The position numbers and the translations under genes were made by a program. This document shows positions 1 to 6,079 of a DNA stretch of 8,727 bases, piece by piece. This stretch comes from an uncultured Clostridia bacterium (GTDB taxonomy: Bacteria > Bacillota > Clostridia > TANB77 > CAG-508). The number at the start of each line of letters is the position of its first letter. The stretch's first letter is position 1. The DNA lies in contig CAPNAQ010000072.1 of assembly GCA_948663505.1 (NCBI GenBank), positions 1-8,727 on the forward strand, in the 5' to 3' direction. The notes beneath the pieces are model-generated. The model had not been told where the DNA came from, searched no databases, and saw only the letters and a list, made by a program, of their open reading frames with translations.

Positions 1-8
1 ATATTAAT

Positions 9-13
9 GGAGG
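9..13 (+). promoter_or_regulatory. Ribosome binding site that sets the dpaA start
   Basis: GGAGG ends 5 nt before the ATG at 19. The alternative ATG at 7 shares its G with this site and has only six visible bases upstream, so the shorter protein is preferred. Confidence 0.75.
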
Positions 14-18
14 TTTTT

Positions 19-897
19 ATGGGTACAAATTTTACTATAGTAGGTGGAGATTTAAGGATAGTTAAGTTGGCACAAATGCTAGCAAAAGATGGAAATAAGG
101 TATTTGCATATGGATTAGAAAATGCAGAAGAATTAAAAGGAGTTCAAAATATACAGTTATGCGAAAAACTAACAGAAGCAGTAAAGAATTCTGATATAAT
201 AATAGGACCAATTCCATTTTCAAGTAATGGAAAAGAAATAAATGCAACATTTAGTGATAAGCAAATTTCTATAAGAGAGTTTATGCATGTGATAAATGCT
301 AAAATATTAATAGCAGGTAGTATCTCTCCAGAAATTTATGATATGGCAAATGATGAATACATTGAAATAATAGATATTATGAAAAGAGAAGAACTTGCAG
401 TATTAAATACTATATCAACAGCAGAAGGAGCAATAGAAATAATAATAGCAAATACAAATAAAATAATACATGGAAGTAATGTTCTAATACTAGGATTTGG
501 AAGAATTGGAAAAGTTCTTGGAAAGAAATTAGCAGCCCTTTCAGCAAATGTAACATGTGCAGCTAGAAAAGATGAAGATCTAGCATGGATTAAAGCATAT
601 GGACATATGGAAACAAATATTAATACACTTCGAGAAAATTTATCTGAATATGATACAATTATAAATACAGTACCTCATTTAATATTAACAGAAGAAAGGT
701 TAAGATATGTAAAAAATGATTGCTTATTAGTTGACTTAGCTTCTAATCCTGGTGGTATAGATAAAAAAGCAGCAAAAGAAAAAGACTTAAAATTGATTTG
801 GGCATTAGCTCTTCCAGGAAAAGTAGCACCTATTACAACAGCAGAATTTATAAAAGATACAGTATATAATGTTTTAAGAGAGATATTTAAAAAATAA
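19..897 (+). CDS. dpaA: Dipicolinate synthase subunit A
   Basis: This 292-residue protein is recognised as DpaA (SpoVFA). With the flavoprotein DpaB it makes dipicolinic acid from a dihydrodipicolinate-pathway intermediate in the mother cell; the product is loaded into the spore core as its calcium chelate. The sequence shows an N-terminal domain beginning TIVGGDLR, a central Rossmann nucleotide-binding loop GFGRIG at residues 159-164, and the family block DLASNPGGID at 239-248, followed by WALALPGKVAP. The ATG at 19 is chosen because GGAGG (9-13) lies 5 nt before it; the in-frame ATG at 7 overlaps that ribosome site. uppP follows after 15 nt and is probably cotranscribed. dpaB, usually the next gene, is not downstream here. 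The promoter must lie before the window. The family call is firm; activity depends on a DpaB encoded elsewhere. Confidence 0.92.
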   Translation: MGTNFTIVGGDLRIVKLAQMLAKDGNKVFAYGLENAEELKGVQNIQLCEKLTEAVKNSDIIIGPIPFSSNGKEINATFSDKQISIREFMHVINAKILIAGSISPEIYDMANDEYIEIIDIMKREELAVLNTISTAEGAIEIIIANTNKIIHGSNVLILGFGRIGKVLGKKLAALSANVTCAARKDEDLAWIKAYGHMETNINTLRENLSEYDTIINTVPHLILTEERLRYVKNDCLLVDLASNPGGIDKKAAKEKDLKLIWALALPGKVAPITTAEFIKDTVYNVLREIFKK

Positions 898-912
898 GAT
901 GGGAGAATAAAA

Positions 913-1704
913 ATGAATGAAATATTACAAGCACTAATATTAGGAGTAGTCCAAGGATTAACAGAGTTATTACCAATATCAAGTTCAGCACATTTAAATA
1001 TAATACCATGGATATTTAATTGGGAAATAAAAGAAAGTTTTGATGTAGCTTTACATTTTGGAACACTATTAGCAATAGTTCTATTTTTCTTTAAAGATTG
1101 GATTTCTCTAATAAAAGGAGGATATAACCAAGTAGTAAAAAAAGAAAAAACATTTGAAGGAAAAATGTTTTGGTATTTGGTTATAGCAACAATACCAGGA
1201 GGAGCAATAGGATTTTTGCTAGATCATTTTATAGGTGATAGTTTGGGAAAAATGCCTTTAGTAATTGCTATAGCATTAATATTTATGGGAATTGTTTTAT
1301 ATTTTGTAGATAAAAATGCACCTGCAAAGACTGATTATAAACATATGTCTTTGAAACAAACTTTTTTAATTGGTTTTTCACAAGCGTTAGCTTTTATACC
1401 AGGAGTATCTCGTTCAGGTGTTACGATGACAACTGGAAGATTAATGGGTGTTGATAGAGAGTCTACAGCAAAATATTCATTTTTATTGTCAACACCAATT
1501 GTTGTTGGTGCAACTCTTTATAAATTTAAGGATTTTGTTTTAGATATACCTTTTTTTATTGGTGTTTTGTCTAGTTTTATTGTTGGTGTTATTGTTATTA
1601 AGTTTTTACTTGAGTATTTGAAAAAGGGTAGTTTTAAAATTTTTGCTATTTACAGAGTTTTATTAGGTTTAGCAATTATTGGGTTATACATAGTTAGAAT
1701 GTAG
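913..1704 (+). CDS. uppP: Undecaprenyl-diphosphatase (BacA/UppP family)
   Basis: UppP is an integral membrane phosphatase that converts undecaprenyl diphosphate to undecaprenyl phosphate, recycling the lipid carrier for peptidoglycan and other wall polymers; extra copies give bacitracin resistance. The 263-residue length is normal for the family. Both signature regions are present: QGLTELLPISSSAHL at residues 14-28, with E18 and H27 as likely active-site residues, and PGVSRSG at 163-169, with R167 corresponding to the conserved catalytic arginine. Q14 stands where E. coli has a glutamate; this is a common family variant. Hydrophobic stretches lie near 46-60, 86-103, 115-132, 189-203, 214-233 and 243-261. 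GGGAG (901-905) lies 7 nt before the ATG. Synonymous codon choice drifts along the gene from A-ending to T-ending. No clear terminator follows. Confidence 0.95.
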   Translation: MNEILQALILGVVQGLTELLPISSSAHLNIIPWIFNWEIKESFDVALHFGTLLAIVLFFFKDWISLIKGGYNQVVKKEKTFEGKMFWYLVIATIPGGAIGFLLDHFIGDSLGKMPLVIAIALIFMGIVLYFVDKNAPAKTDYKHMSLKQTFLIGFSQALAFIPGVSRSGVTMTTGRLMGVDRESTAKYSFLLSTPIVVGATLYKFKDFVLDIPFFIGVLSSFIVGVIVIKFLLEYLKKGSFKIFAIYRVLLGLAIIGLYIVRM

Positions 1705-1728
1705 GATAGATTTTTATATACATAATTA

Positions 1729-1756
1729 TTGCAATATTTTTTATCTATGTTATAAT
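1729..1756 (+). promoter_or_regulatory. Predicted sigma-A promoter for the GNAT gene
   Basis: TTGCAA (1729-1734), a 16-nt spacer and a perfect TATAAT (1751-1756) preceded by TGT, an extended -10. Transcription would start near 1763, about 40 nt before the ATG at 1804. This makes the acetyltransferase gene independent of dpaA-uppP. Confidence 0.7.
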
Positions 1757-1792
1757 AAAAATATATTGCAAATTAATGATGCTGTTAAAGGA

Positions 1793-1798
1793 AGGTGG
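1793..1798 (+). promoter_or_regulatory. Ribosome binding site that sets the GNAT gene start
   Basis: AGGTGG within the purine-rich run 1787-1798 ends 5 nt before the ATG at 1804. The in-frame GTG at 1795 is part of this site, so it is unlikely to be the start codon. Confidence 0.75.
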
Positions 1799-1803
1799 CT
1801 AAA

Positions 1804-2310
1804 ATGGAACTACGGGAAACAAAAAATGTAGAAACTTATACATTAAGTTCTATTATACTAAATGATAAAAATCTTTTTGGAAAATTTGCACAGGAGGCTT
1901 ACTCTGTTACAGATTATATTTGTAAGGATTATCCTAACCACTTTGAGTGGTATTGGACAAAAGAAATTCCTAGGGTGTTTAATGGTACTGGTGAAATTAT
2001 CATTTGCACAATTAATGATAATATAGCTGGTGTTACATTTTTAAAAAAAGATGAACTTGAAAAAAAGATTTGTACTTTTCTTGTAGTTGAAAAGTATCGT
2101 AGAAAACATGTAGCAACAGAGTTATTGGAGAAAGCCTTTAAGTACCTTGGTACAACAAAGCCTCTTATAACTATTGCAGATAATAAATTTAAAATGTTCG
2201 AGAACATTATAAAAAAATACGATTGGAAATTGACACAGACCCTGAGCAAGGGATATTATAACAATACATCTTGTGAATTGGTATACAATGGGAAGCTTTC
2301 TAAAAAATAA
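1804..2310 (+). CDS. GNAT-family N-acetyltransferase, substrate unknown
   Basis: A 168-residue single-domain protein with GNAT features, expected to move an acetyl group from acetyl-CoA to an amine; the substrate cannot be told. The middle strands read EIIICTINDNIAGVTFL, then CTFLVVEKYRRKHVATELL, the acetyl-CoA pyrophosphate-binding loop and following helix. The C-terminal part (PLITIADNKFKMFENIIKKYDW) fits the last strands and helix of the fold. In the R-x-x-G-x-G/A loop, H102 occupies the first glycine position (R99 to A104), a departure from the usual motif that might weaken cofactor binding. The gene has its own extended -10 promoter and ends 10 nt before a strong bidirectional terminator, so it is a one-gene unit facing an ASCH gene. 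No signal peptide or membrane segment is visible. The fold call is fairly sure; function is unknown. Confidence 0.78.
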   Translation: MELRETKNVETYTLSSIILNDKNLFGKFAQEAYSVTDYICKDYPNHFEWYWTKEIPRVFNGTGEIIICTINDNIAGVTFLKKDELEKKICTFLVVEKYRRKHVATELLEKAFKYLGTTKPLITIADNKFKMFENIIKKYDWKLTQTLSKGYYNNTSCELVYNGKLSKK

Positions 2311-2320
2311 AATCAGCAAA

Positions 2321-2362
2321 AAAACAAACTTTTAAATTCAAATAAATTTAAAAGTTTGTTTT
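2321..2362. terminator. Bidirectional intrinsic terminator
   Basis: An 18-bp perfect inverted repeat (2321-2338 and 2345-2362) with a 6-nt loop lies between two converging genes, 10 nt after the GNAT stop and 2 nt before the ASCH stop. The stem ends in T-rich sequence on the + strand, and the A-run at 2318-2324 gives a U-run on the - strand, so it can end transcripts from both sides. Confidence 0.88.
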
Positions 2363-2364
2363 CA

Positions 2365-2706
2365 TTAAATTTTTTCAATACGTATTCCTATAACACCATA
2401 TTGTTTTTGCTTTTCTGCTGTATAGAATTCTTCTAACACATTTAGTAATTCTTCTTTTGTCATTGAATTGTCAGCTAATACTTTTATATCAAAATCTTTA
2501 AATAATTCTTCAAATGTATTATATCTTAATAGACCTGTAACTTTTACTTTCATTGAAGTTTCTAATTCAGGTTCTTTTTGAAAAATTATAGTATCACCTA
2601 TATTAATTTTTTGTCTTTTTTCATCATATAATCTTAATTCTATCCTTTTCGTTCCATTATTAATATAGTCAAAATATTTAGGCTGTAATTTTAATGTATG
2701 TTCCAT
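2365..2706 (-). CDS. ASCH-domain protein
   Basis: A 113-residue protein that is almost wholly an ASCH domain, a PUA-like beta-barrel fold thought to bind RNA or modified nucleosides. The signature G-x-K-x-x-E-x-R is at G18-K20-E23-R25, followed by INIGDTIIF (residues 34-42), the usual strand and turn. The C-terminus YGVIGIRIEKI is the closing strand. E. coli YqfB, an N4-acetylcytidine amidohydrolase, belongs to the wider superfamily, but I cannot confirm its catalytic residues here, so no enzymatic role is claimed. GGAGGT (2714-2719 on the - strand) is 7 nt from the ATG. A strong promoter sits directly before it, giving a leader of only about 15 nt. It converges on the GNAT gene and diverges from dxs, and it carries one of three copies of a shared upstream element. 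Confidence 0.82.
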   Translation of the reverse strand: MEHTLKLQPKYFDYINNGTKRIELRLYDEKRQKINIGDTIIFQKEPELETSMKVKVTGLLRYNTFEELFKDFDIKVLADNSMTKEELLNVLEEFYTAEKQKQYGVIGIRIEKI

Positions 2707-2726
2707 TTTATTTACCTCCAGTTAGT

Positions 2727-2754
2727 ATTATAGCATAAATTATTTTTTTGTAAA
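2727..2754 (-). promoter_or_regulatory. Predicted sigma-A promoter for the ASCH gene
   Basis: On the - strand: TTTACA (2754-2749), a 16-nt spacer and a perfect TATAAT (2732-2727) preceded by TGC, an extended -10. The start point would fall near 2720, immediately before the ribosome binding site. Confidence 0.75.
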
Positions 2755-2765
2755 TAGAAAATTTT

Positions 2766-2782
2766 TTAAGTTTCGGTTTTTT
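2766..2782 (-). repeat. Promoter-linked 17-bp element, copy 1 (ASCH)
   Basis: On the - strand it reads AAAAAACCGAAACTTAA. It differs from copies 2 and 3 at one position (G for A). It ends 11 nt before the -35 box of the ASCH promoter and points in the same direction, at about -46 to -62 from the predicted start. Function unknown. Confidence 0.6.
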
Positions 2783-2822
2783 GAAATAATATATCTTTTT
2801 TCTGTAATGAAATTTAAAAAAT

Positions 2823-2839
2823 AAAAAACCAAAACTTAA
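2823..2839 (+). repeat. Promoter-linked 17-bp element, copy 2 (dxs)
   Basis: AAAAAACCAAAACTTAA on the + strand, identical over all 17 bases to copy 3 on the - strand near 7321. It ends 14 nt before the predicted dxs -35 box and points the same way as that promoter. Confidence 0.6.
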
Positions 2840-2853
2840 AAAAATTTTTCCTA

Positions 2854-2882
2854 TTGTTTTTTTATATGTTATATAGTAAAAT
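2854..2882 (+). promoter_or_regulatory. Predicted sigma-A promoter for dxs-ylmH
   Basis: TTGTTT (2854-2859), a 17-nt spacer and TAAAAT (2877-2882). The start would lie near 2889, giving a leader of about 90 nt. It is weaker than the other promoters here, and the T/A-rich surroundings allow other -10 choices. Confidence 0.5.
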
Positions 2883-2933
2883 ATGAAAATAAGTAAAAGA
2901 TATAGCGATATCAGTTTAAAAATTAAGAAATTT

Positions 2934-2940
2934 AGGAAGG
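2934..2940 (+). promoter_or_regulatory. Orphan Shine-Dalgarno-like site in the dxs leader
   Basis: AGGAAGG is the best ribosome-binding match in this leader, but no ATG, GTG or TTG follows at usable distance. It lies about 40 nt before the first dxs start candidate, and an in-frame TAG at 2956 rules out a longer dxs. It may be chance, or part of a folded leader. Confidence 0.3.
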
Positions 2941-2979
2941 TTAAGTAAATATACATAGTCAGAAGAAAATATAGATTGT

Positions 2980-4794
2980 ATGTTGAAATATATATTTATG
3001 TTAGAAAAAATAAATTCTCCAAAAGATTTAAAACAATTAAATATTCAAGAAAAAAATCAACTATCACAGGAAATAAGAGAATATATATTAGAAGTAATAT
3101 CAGAAAATGGTGGACATCTTGCATCAAATTTAGGAGTAGTAGAGTTAACAATAGCATTACATAGTATATTTAATGTACCAAAAGACAAAATAGTATGGGA
3201 TGTAGGACATCAGACATATGTACACAAAATAATAACAGGAAGAAGAGAACAATTTAAGACAATAAGACAGAAAGGTGGATTATCAGGATTTCCAAAGGTT
3301 GACGAATCAGAATGTGATTGTTTTAATACAGGACATAGTAGTACATCAATATCAGCGGCATTAGGAATGGCAAGAGCAAGAGATTTAAAAAATGAAGATA
3401 ATTCTGTACTAGCAATAATTGGAGATGGTGCATTAACAGGAGGGATGGCTCTAGAAGCTCTAAATGATGCAGGTTTTAGTAATACAAAAATAACAGTAAT
3501 ATTAAATGACAATGAAATGAGTATTTCAAAAAATATAGGTGGACTAAATCGATTTTTAAGTAGATTAAGGACAAAAAAGTTATACAAAAAATCAAACAAT
3601 TCAATAAAGAGAATATTATATAAAGTTCCAATAGTAGGAAGGACAACAATTAAAATAACACAAAGACTAAAAAGAAGTATAAAACAGTTAATAATTCCAA
3701 AAATGTTTTTTGAAGATATAGGATTTACATATTTGGGACCAGTAAATGGACATAATATTGAACAATTAGAAAGTATAATGAATTTAAGTAGGCAAATTGA
3801 TGGACCTGTACTGATACATATATTAACAAAAAAGGGTAAAGGATATAAATTTGCAGAAGAAAATCCAGACAAATTTCATGCTACATCACCATTTGACATT
3901 AAGACAGGTAAGCCAAAAAAACAAAAGACATTAGATTATTCAAAGATATTTGGAGATAAATTAGTAGAATTAGCAAGGAAAAATGAAAAAATAGTTGCCA
4001 TTACTGCATCAATGAAAGATGGAACAGGACTTACAAAATTTCAACAAGAATTTCCAACAAGATTTTTTGATATAGGAATAGCTGAACAACATTGTGTAAC
4101 AATGGCAGCAGGAATGGCAAGTCAAGGTATGATCCCAGTTGTACCTATATATTCATCATTTTATCAAAGAGCATATGATCAAATAATACATGATGTAGCA
4201 ATGCAAAATTTACCTGTAGTAATGTGTGTAGATAGAGCAGGAATTGTTGGAGCAGATGGAGAGACACATCAAGGATTATTAGATATGGCTTTTTTAAGAA
4301 TTGTTCCGAATTTAACAATAATGTCTCCAAAAGATTTTAAAGAACTTGAAGACATGCTTGAATTTGCAATTGATTTGAGAAGGCCAGTTGTATTAAGATA
4401 TCCAAGAGGTGGAGAAGAACAGAATATAAAATTTTTAACACATCAAAGAATAGAAGAGGGAAAAGCAGAAATAATAAAAGAGGGAAAAGATATAAGTATA
4501 TTAGCAATAGGAAATAAAGTTGCAGTAGCAATGCAATTGGCAGAAAAATTGAAATTAGAAAGTTTAGATGCAGAAATTATAAATGTTAGATTTATTAAAC
4601 CTTTGGATAGAGATGTTATTAAACAGTCTATAGAAAAAACAAAAAATATTGTTACAATTGAAGATGGTACTATAATAAATGGATTAGCAACATCTATAAA
4701 AGAGTTAATTGTAGAAGAGGATTTGCAAAATGTTAAAGTGAAAACAATTGCATATCCTGATGAATTTATGAAGTATGGATATGTCCAGAAGTGA
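2980..4794 (+). CDS. dxs: 1-deoxy-D-xylulose-5-phosphate synthase
   Basis: Dxs condenses pyruvate and glyceraldehyde 3-phosphate, with thiamine diphosphate, in the first step of the MEP pathway to isopentenyl diphosphate, the source of undecaprenyl phosphate, quinones and prenylated tRNA. The 604-residue protein keeps the three domains in order. Domain I has DVGHQ with H77 and the cofactor motif GDGALTGGMALEALN at 148-162. Domain II has IAEQH with catalytic E369, DRAG at 418-421 and THQG at 429-432. Domain III is the transketolase C-terminal fold. The protein stops about 12 residues after PDEF, so the usual final helix (roughly 15-20 residues) is missing. ATG 2980 is chosen with only a weak AGAAG 14 nt upstream; ATG 2998 (MLEKINSP) matches the common family N-terminus but has no ribosome site. 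ylmH follows after 30 nt. The identity is firm; the start is not. Confidence 0.97.
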   Translation: MLKYIFMLEKINSPKDLKQLNIQEKNQLSQEIREYILEVISENGGHLASNLGVVELTIALHSIFNVPKDKIVWDVGHQTYVHKIITGRREQFKTIRQKGGLSGFPKVDESECDCFNTGHSSTSISAALGMARARDLKNEDNSVLAIIGDGALTGGMALEALNDAGFSNTKITVILNDNEMSISKNIGGLNRFLSRLRTKKLYKKSNNSIKRILYKVPIVGRTTIKITQRLKRSIKQLIIPKMFFEDIGFTYLGPVNGHNIEQLESIMNLSRQIDGPVLIHILTKKGKGYKFAEENPDKFHATSPFDIKTGKPKKQKTLDYSKIFGDKLVELARKNEKIVAITASMKDGTGLTKFQQEFPTRFFDIGIAEQHCVTMAAGMASQGMIPVVPIYSSFYQRAYDQIIHDVAMQNLPVVMCVDRAGIVGADGETHQGLLDMAFLRIVPNLTIMSPKDFKELEDMLEFAIDLRRPVVLRYPRGGEEQNIKFLTHQRIEEGKAEIIKEGKDISILAIGNKVAVAMQLAEKLKLESLDAEIINVRFIKPLDRDVIKQSIEKTKNIVTIEDGTIINGLATSIKELIVEEDLQNVKVKTIAYPDEFMKYGYVQK

Positions 4795-4814
4795 AGTTCC
4801 TGAAGGACATTGCT

Positions 4815-4820
4815 AGGAGG
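4815..4820 (+). promoter_or_regulatory. Ribosome binding site that sets the ylmH start
   Basis: A perfect AGGAGG ends 4 nt before the ATG at 4825. An in-frame TTG at 4810 lies upstream of this site and is rejected as the start. Confidence 0.8.
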
Positions 4821-4824
4821 AAAA

Positions 4825-5628
4825 ATGGATAAGCAACAATTATTAAGTGAATATAAGAAACAAGAAGATAAAATTATATTAGCACAAATTTTAGACAAAA
4901 TTGAATTTTCAAAACAGAGAGAAAAATTAGAAAATACAGACTTTTTAGATATGTATCAAATATCATTAGTAAAAAGCTTTTTAAAGAAAATTGAATTTTC
5001 TAATTATATTTTATTTGGAGGTTTTGAAAATAGTGAGAGAAAAATATTAATAATTTATCCTGATAAATATGATCAGAATATGATTACAAAGAACTATAAT
5101 AAAATATTGAAAGTTATAAGAATAGAACTTATTGAAGAAGAAAGAGGAAAACTTTCTCACAGGAATTATTTAGGTGGTATTGTTAAGTTGGGAATGAAAA
5201 GAGAGAAAGTTGGAGACATTATAGTTTCAGATGAAGGTGCAGATATTATTGTTAAAGAAGAAACAGCAGAGACATTAAAAAATGAATTATCAACACTAAC
5301 TAGATTTGAAAATGCTAAATTTGAAATTATTGAGTATCAAGATTTAAGAGAACAAATTATAAAAGTCGAAGAGATAAGTATTATTGTACCTTCTTTAAGA
5401 CTAGATAATTTTGTATCAGATTTAGCAAGAACATCAAGAAGTAAAGCTGTACAAATTATTGATAGTGAAAGGGTTTTTATTAATGGACAAAATGAAACAA
5501 AGTCTTCTAAGCAGGTTAAATTAGGTGATGTTATTACCATTAGAGGAAAAGGTAGGTTTGTGGTTAAAGAATTTTCAGGTAATACTAGAAGTGGTAGAAC
5601 TGTTGTAAAAATAGAAAAGTATGTTTAA
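4825..5628 (+). CDS. ylmH: YlmH-like S4-domain RNA-binding protein
   Basis: A 267-residue protein with the YlmH layout: an N-terminal helical part (residues 1-70), a middle alpha/beta region containing LGGIVKLGMKREKVGDIIV (about 116-134), and a C-terminal S4 RNA-binding domain from about 190 (SLRLDNFVSDLARTSRSKA, then VFINGQ and VKLGDVITIRGKGRF). In Bacillus and Streptococcus ylmH lies in the division and cell-wall cluster after ftsZ. It has been linked to ribosome-associated quality control, where it binds stalled 50S-peptidyl-tRNA complexes. Here it instead sits 30 nt behind dxs and probably shares its transcript. Its stop overlaps the rimI stop on the other strand by four bases, and no terminator fits between them. 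No signal peptide or membrane segment is seen. The family call is good; its exact cellular role in this organism is inferred. Confidence 0.9.
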   Translation: MDKQQLLSEYKKQEDKIILAQILDKIEFSKQREKLENTDFLDMYQISLVKSFLKKIEFSNYILFGGFENSERKILIIYPDKYDQNMITKNYNKILKVIRIELIEEERGKLSHRNYLGGIVKLGMKREKVGDIIVSDEGADIIVKEETAETLKNELSTLTRFENAKFEIIEYQDLREQIIKVEEISIIVPSLRLDNFVSDLARTSRSKAVQIIDSERVFINGQNETKSSKQVKLGDVITIRGKGRFVVKEFSGNTRSGRTVVKIEKYV

Positions 5629-6068
5629 TCAGTATCTTTTTTCATTATTATTGCATTATATTTATCATTATAGTAGTTTTTTCTTATACCAACATTTTTA
5701 AATCCTAACTTATTATATAAGGAAATTGCTGTTATATTATTTTCGTTAACTTCTAAATTTAAAATATCAATTTGTAAATCTTTAGCATATGAAATCAAGT
5801 TTTCTAAAAGGCATTTTCCAATTCCTCTTTTTCTATAATCTTTTTTAACAACAATATTCATAATATCAGCTTCGTTAATTATATGCTTAAAACCTGCAAA
5901 ACCAAGAATTTGCAGGTTTTGATCTTTTACTACAATAAAATGTGAATTTTGACATTGTAGTTCTTGTTTAAATGTTGAAATTGTCCAAAAGTCATCAAAT
6001 TCTGAAAATAAAATGTCTTGTATTTTTGTTAAATCTTCTAAAGTCATTTTACTAATTTCTAGTTCCAT
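5625..6068 (-). CDS. rimI: Ribosomal protein S18 alanine N-acetyltransferase
   Basis: A 147-residue GNAT enzyme of the RimI type, which acetylates the N-terminal alanine of ribosomal protein S18. The acetyl-CoA loop R-x-x-G-x-G is intact in YRKRGIGKCLL (R79 to G84). The RimI-specific tail LEVNENNITAISLYNKLGF is present, with E106 and Y118 at the places of the catalytic glutamate and tyrosine (E103 and Y115 in E. coli); NYY at 131-133 is also typical. The neighbouring tsaB and tsaE support RimI over a general GNAT. ATG 6068 is chosen because GGAGGT lies 4 nt before it; the in-frame GTG at 6080 is inside that site and touches the tsaB stop, so the two genes are tightly coupled. A 12-bp hairpin lies inside the gene at 5889-5920. 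The stop overlaps that of ylmH. Confidence 0.88.
   Translation of the reverse strand: MELEISKMTLEDLTKIQDILFSEFDDFWTISTFKQELQCQNSHFIVVKDQNLQILGFAGFKHIINEADIMNIVVKKDYRKRGIGKCLLENLISYAKDLQIDILNLEVNENNITAISLYNKLGFKNVGIRKNYYNDKYNAIIMKKDTD
5889..5920 (+). terminator. Candidate intrinsic terminator for dxs-ylmH, antisense within rimI
   Basis: A perfect 12-bp inverted repeat (AAAACCTGCAAA at 5889-5900 and its complement at 5909-5920) encloses an 8-nt loop. The stem core CCTGC/GCAGG is GC-rich for this window, and on the + strand the stem runs into a T-rich tract (TTTTGATCTTTTAC). On the - strand no T-run follows. It lies 261 nt past the ylmH stop, the first plausible stop signal for that transcript. 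Confidence 0.5.
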
Positions 6069-6072
6069 GCAG

Positions 6073-6078
6073 ACCTCC
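6073..6078 (-). promoter_or_regulatory. Ribosome binding site that sets the rimI start
   Basis: GGAGGT on the - strand (6078 to 6073), 4 nt before ATG 6068 and adjacent to the tsaB stop codon (6082-6080). Ribosomes ending tsaB can restart at rimI, so translational coupling is likely. Confidence 0.75.
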
Positions 6079-6079
6079 A

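Larger units (their letters stand above)
2758..2848. repeat. Long imperfect inverted repeat in the ASCH/dxs gap
   Basis: The arms at 2758-2782 and 2823-2848 pair over about 25 bp with one mismatch (C2774) and one single-base bulge, around a 40-nt loop. They are made of copies 1 and 2 of the promoter-linked element plus matching A/T flanks. Each copy faces its own promoter, so two divergent regulatory sites explain the symmetry better than an RNA hairpin. A small MITE-like element cannot be excluded. Confidence 0.6.

Noticed and set aside
1795..1803. GTG start for the GNAT gene
   Set aside because: The GTG is part of the ribosome binding site for the ATG nine bases on.
2708..2956. Open frame on the - strand in the ASCH/dxs gap
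   Set aside because: Its product is a low-complexity K/F/I/Y-rich string from AT-rich DNA, it starts without a ribosome site and it covers promoters and the inverted repeat.
2976..3164. Alternative reading frame overlapping the start of dxs
   Set aside because: It starts at TTG without a ribosome site, lies out of frame inside a firm dxs, and its product is low-complexity and unlike any known family.
3210..3872. Long 220-codon open frame antisense to dxs
   Set aside because: It lies wholly opposite conserved dxs motifs and arises from the AT-rich codon choice of dxs; no start signal.
4783..4808. Small hairpin GTCC/GGAC across the dxs stop
   Set aside because: Four base pairs with bulged inner pairing; below what chance gives, and no T-run follows.
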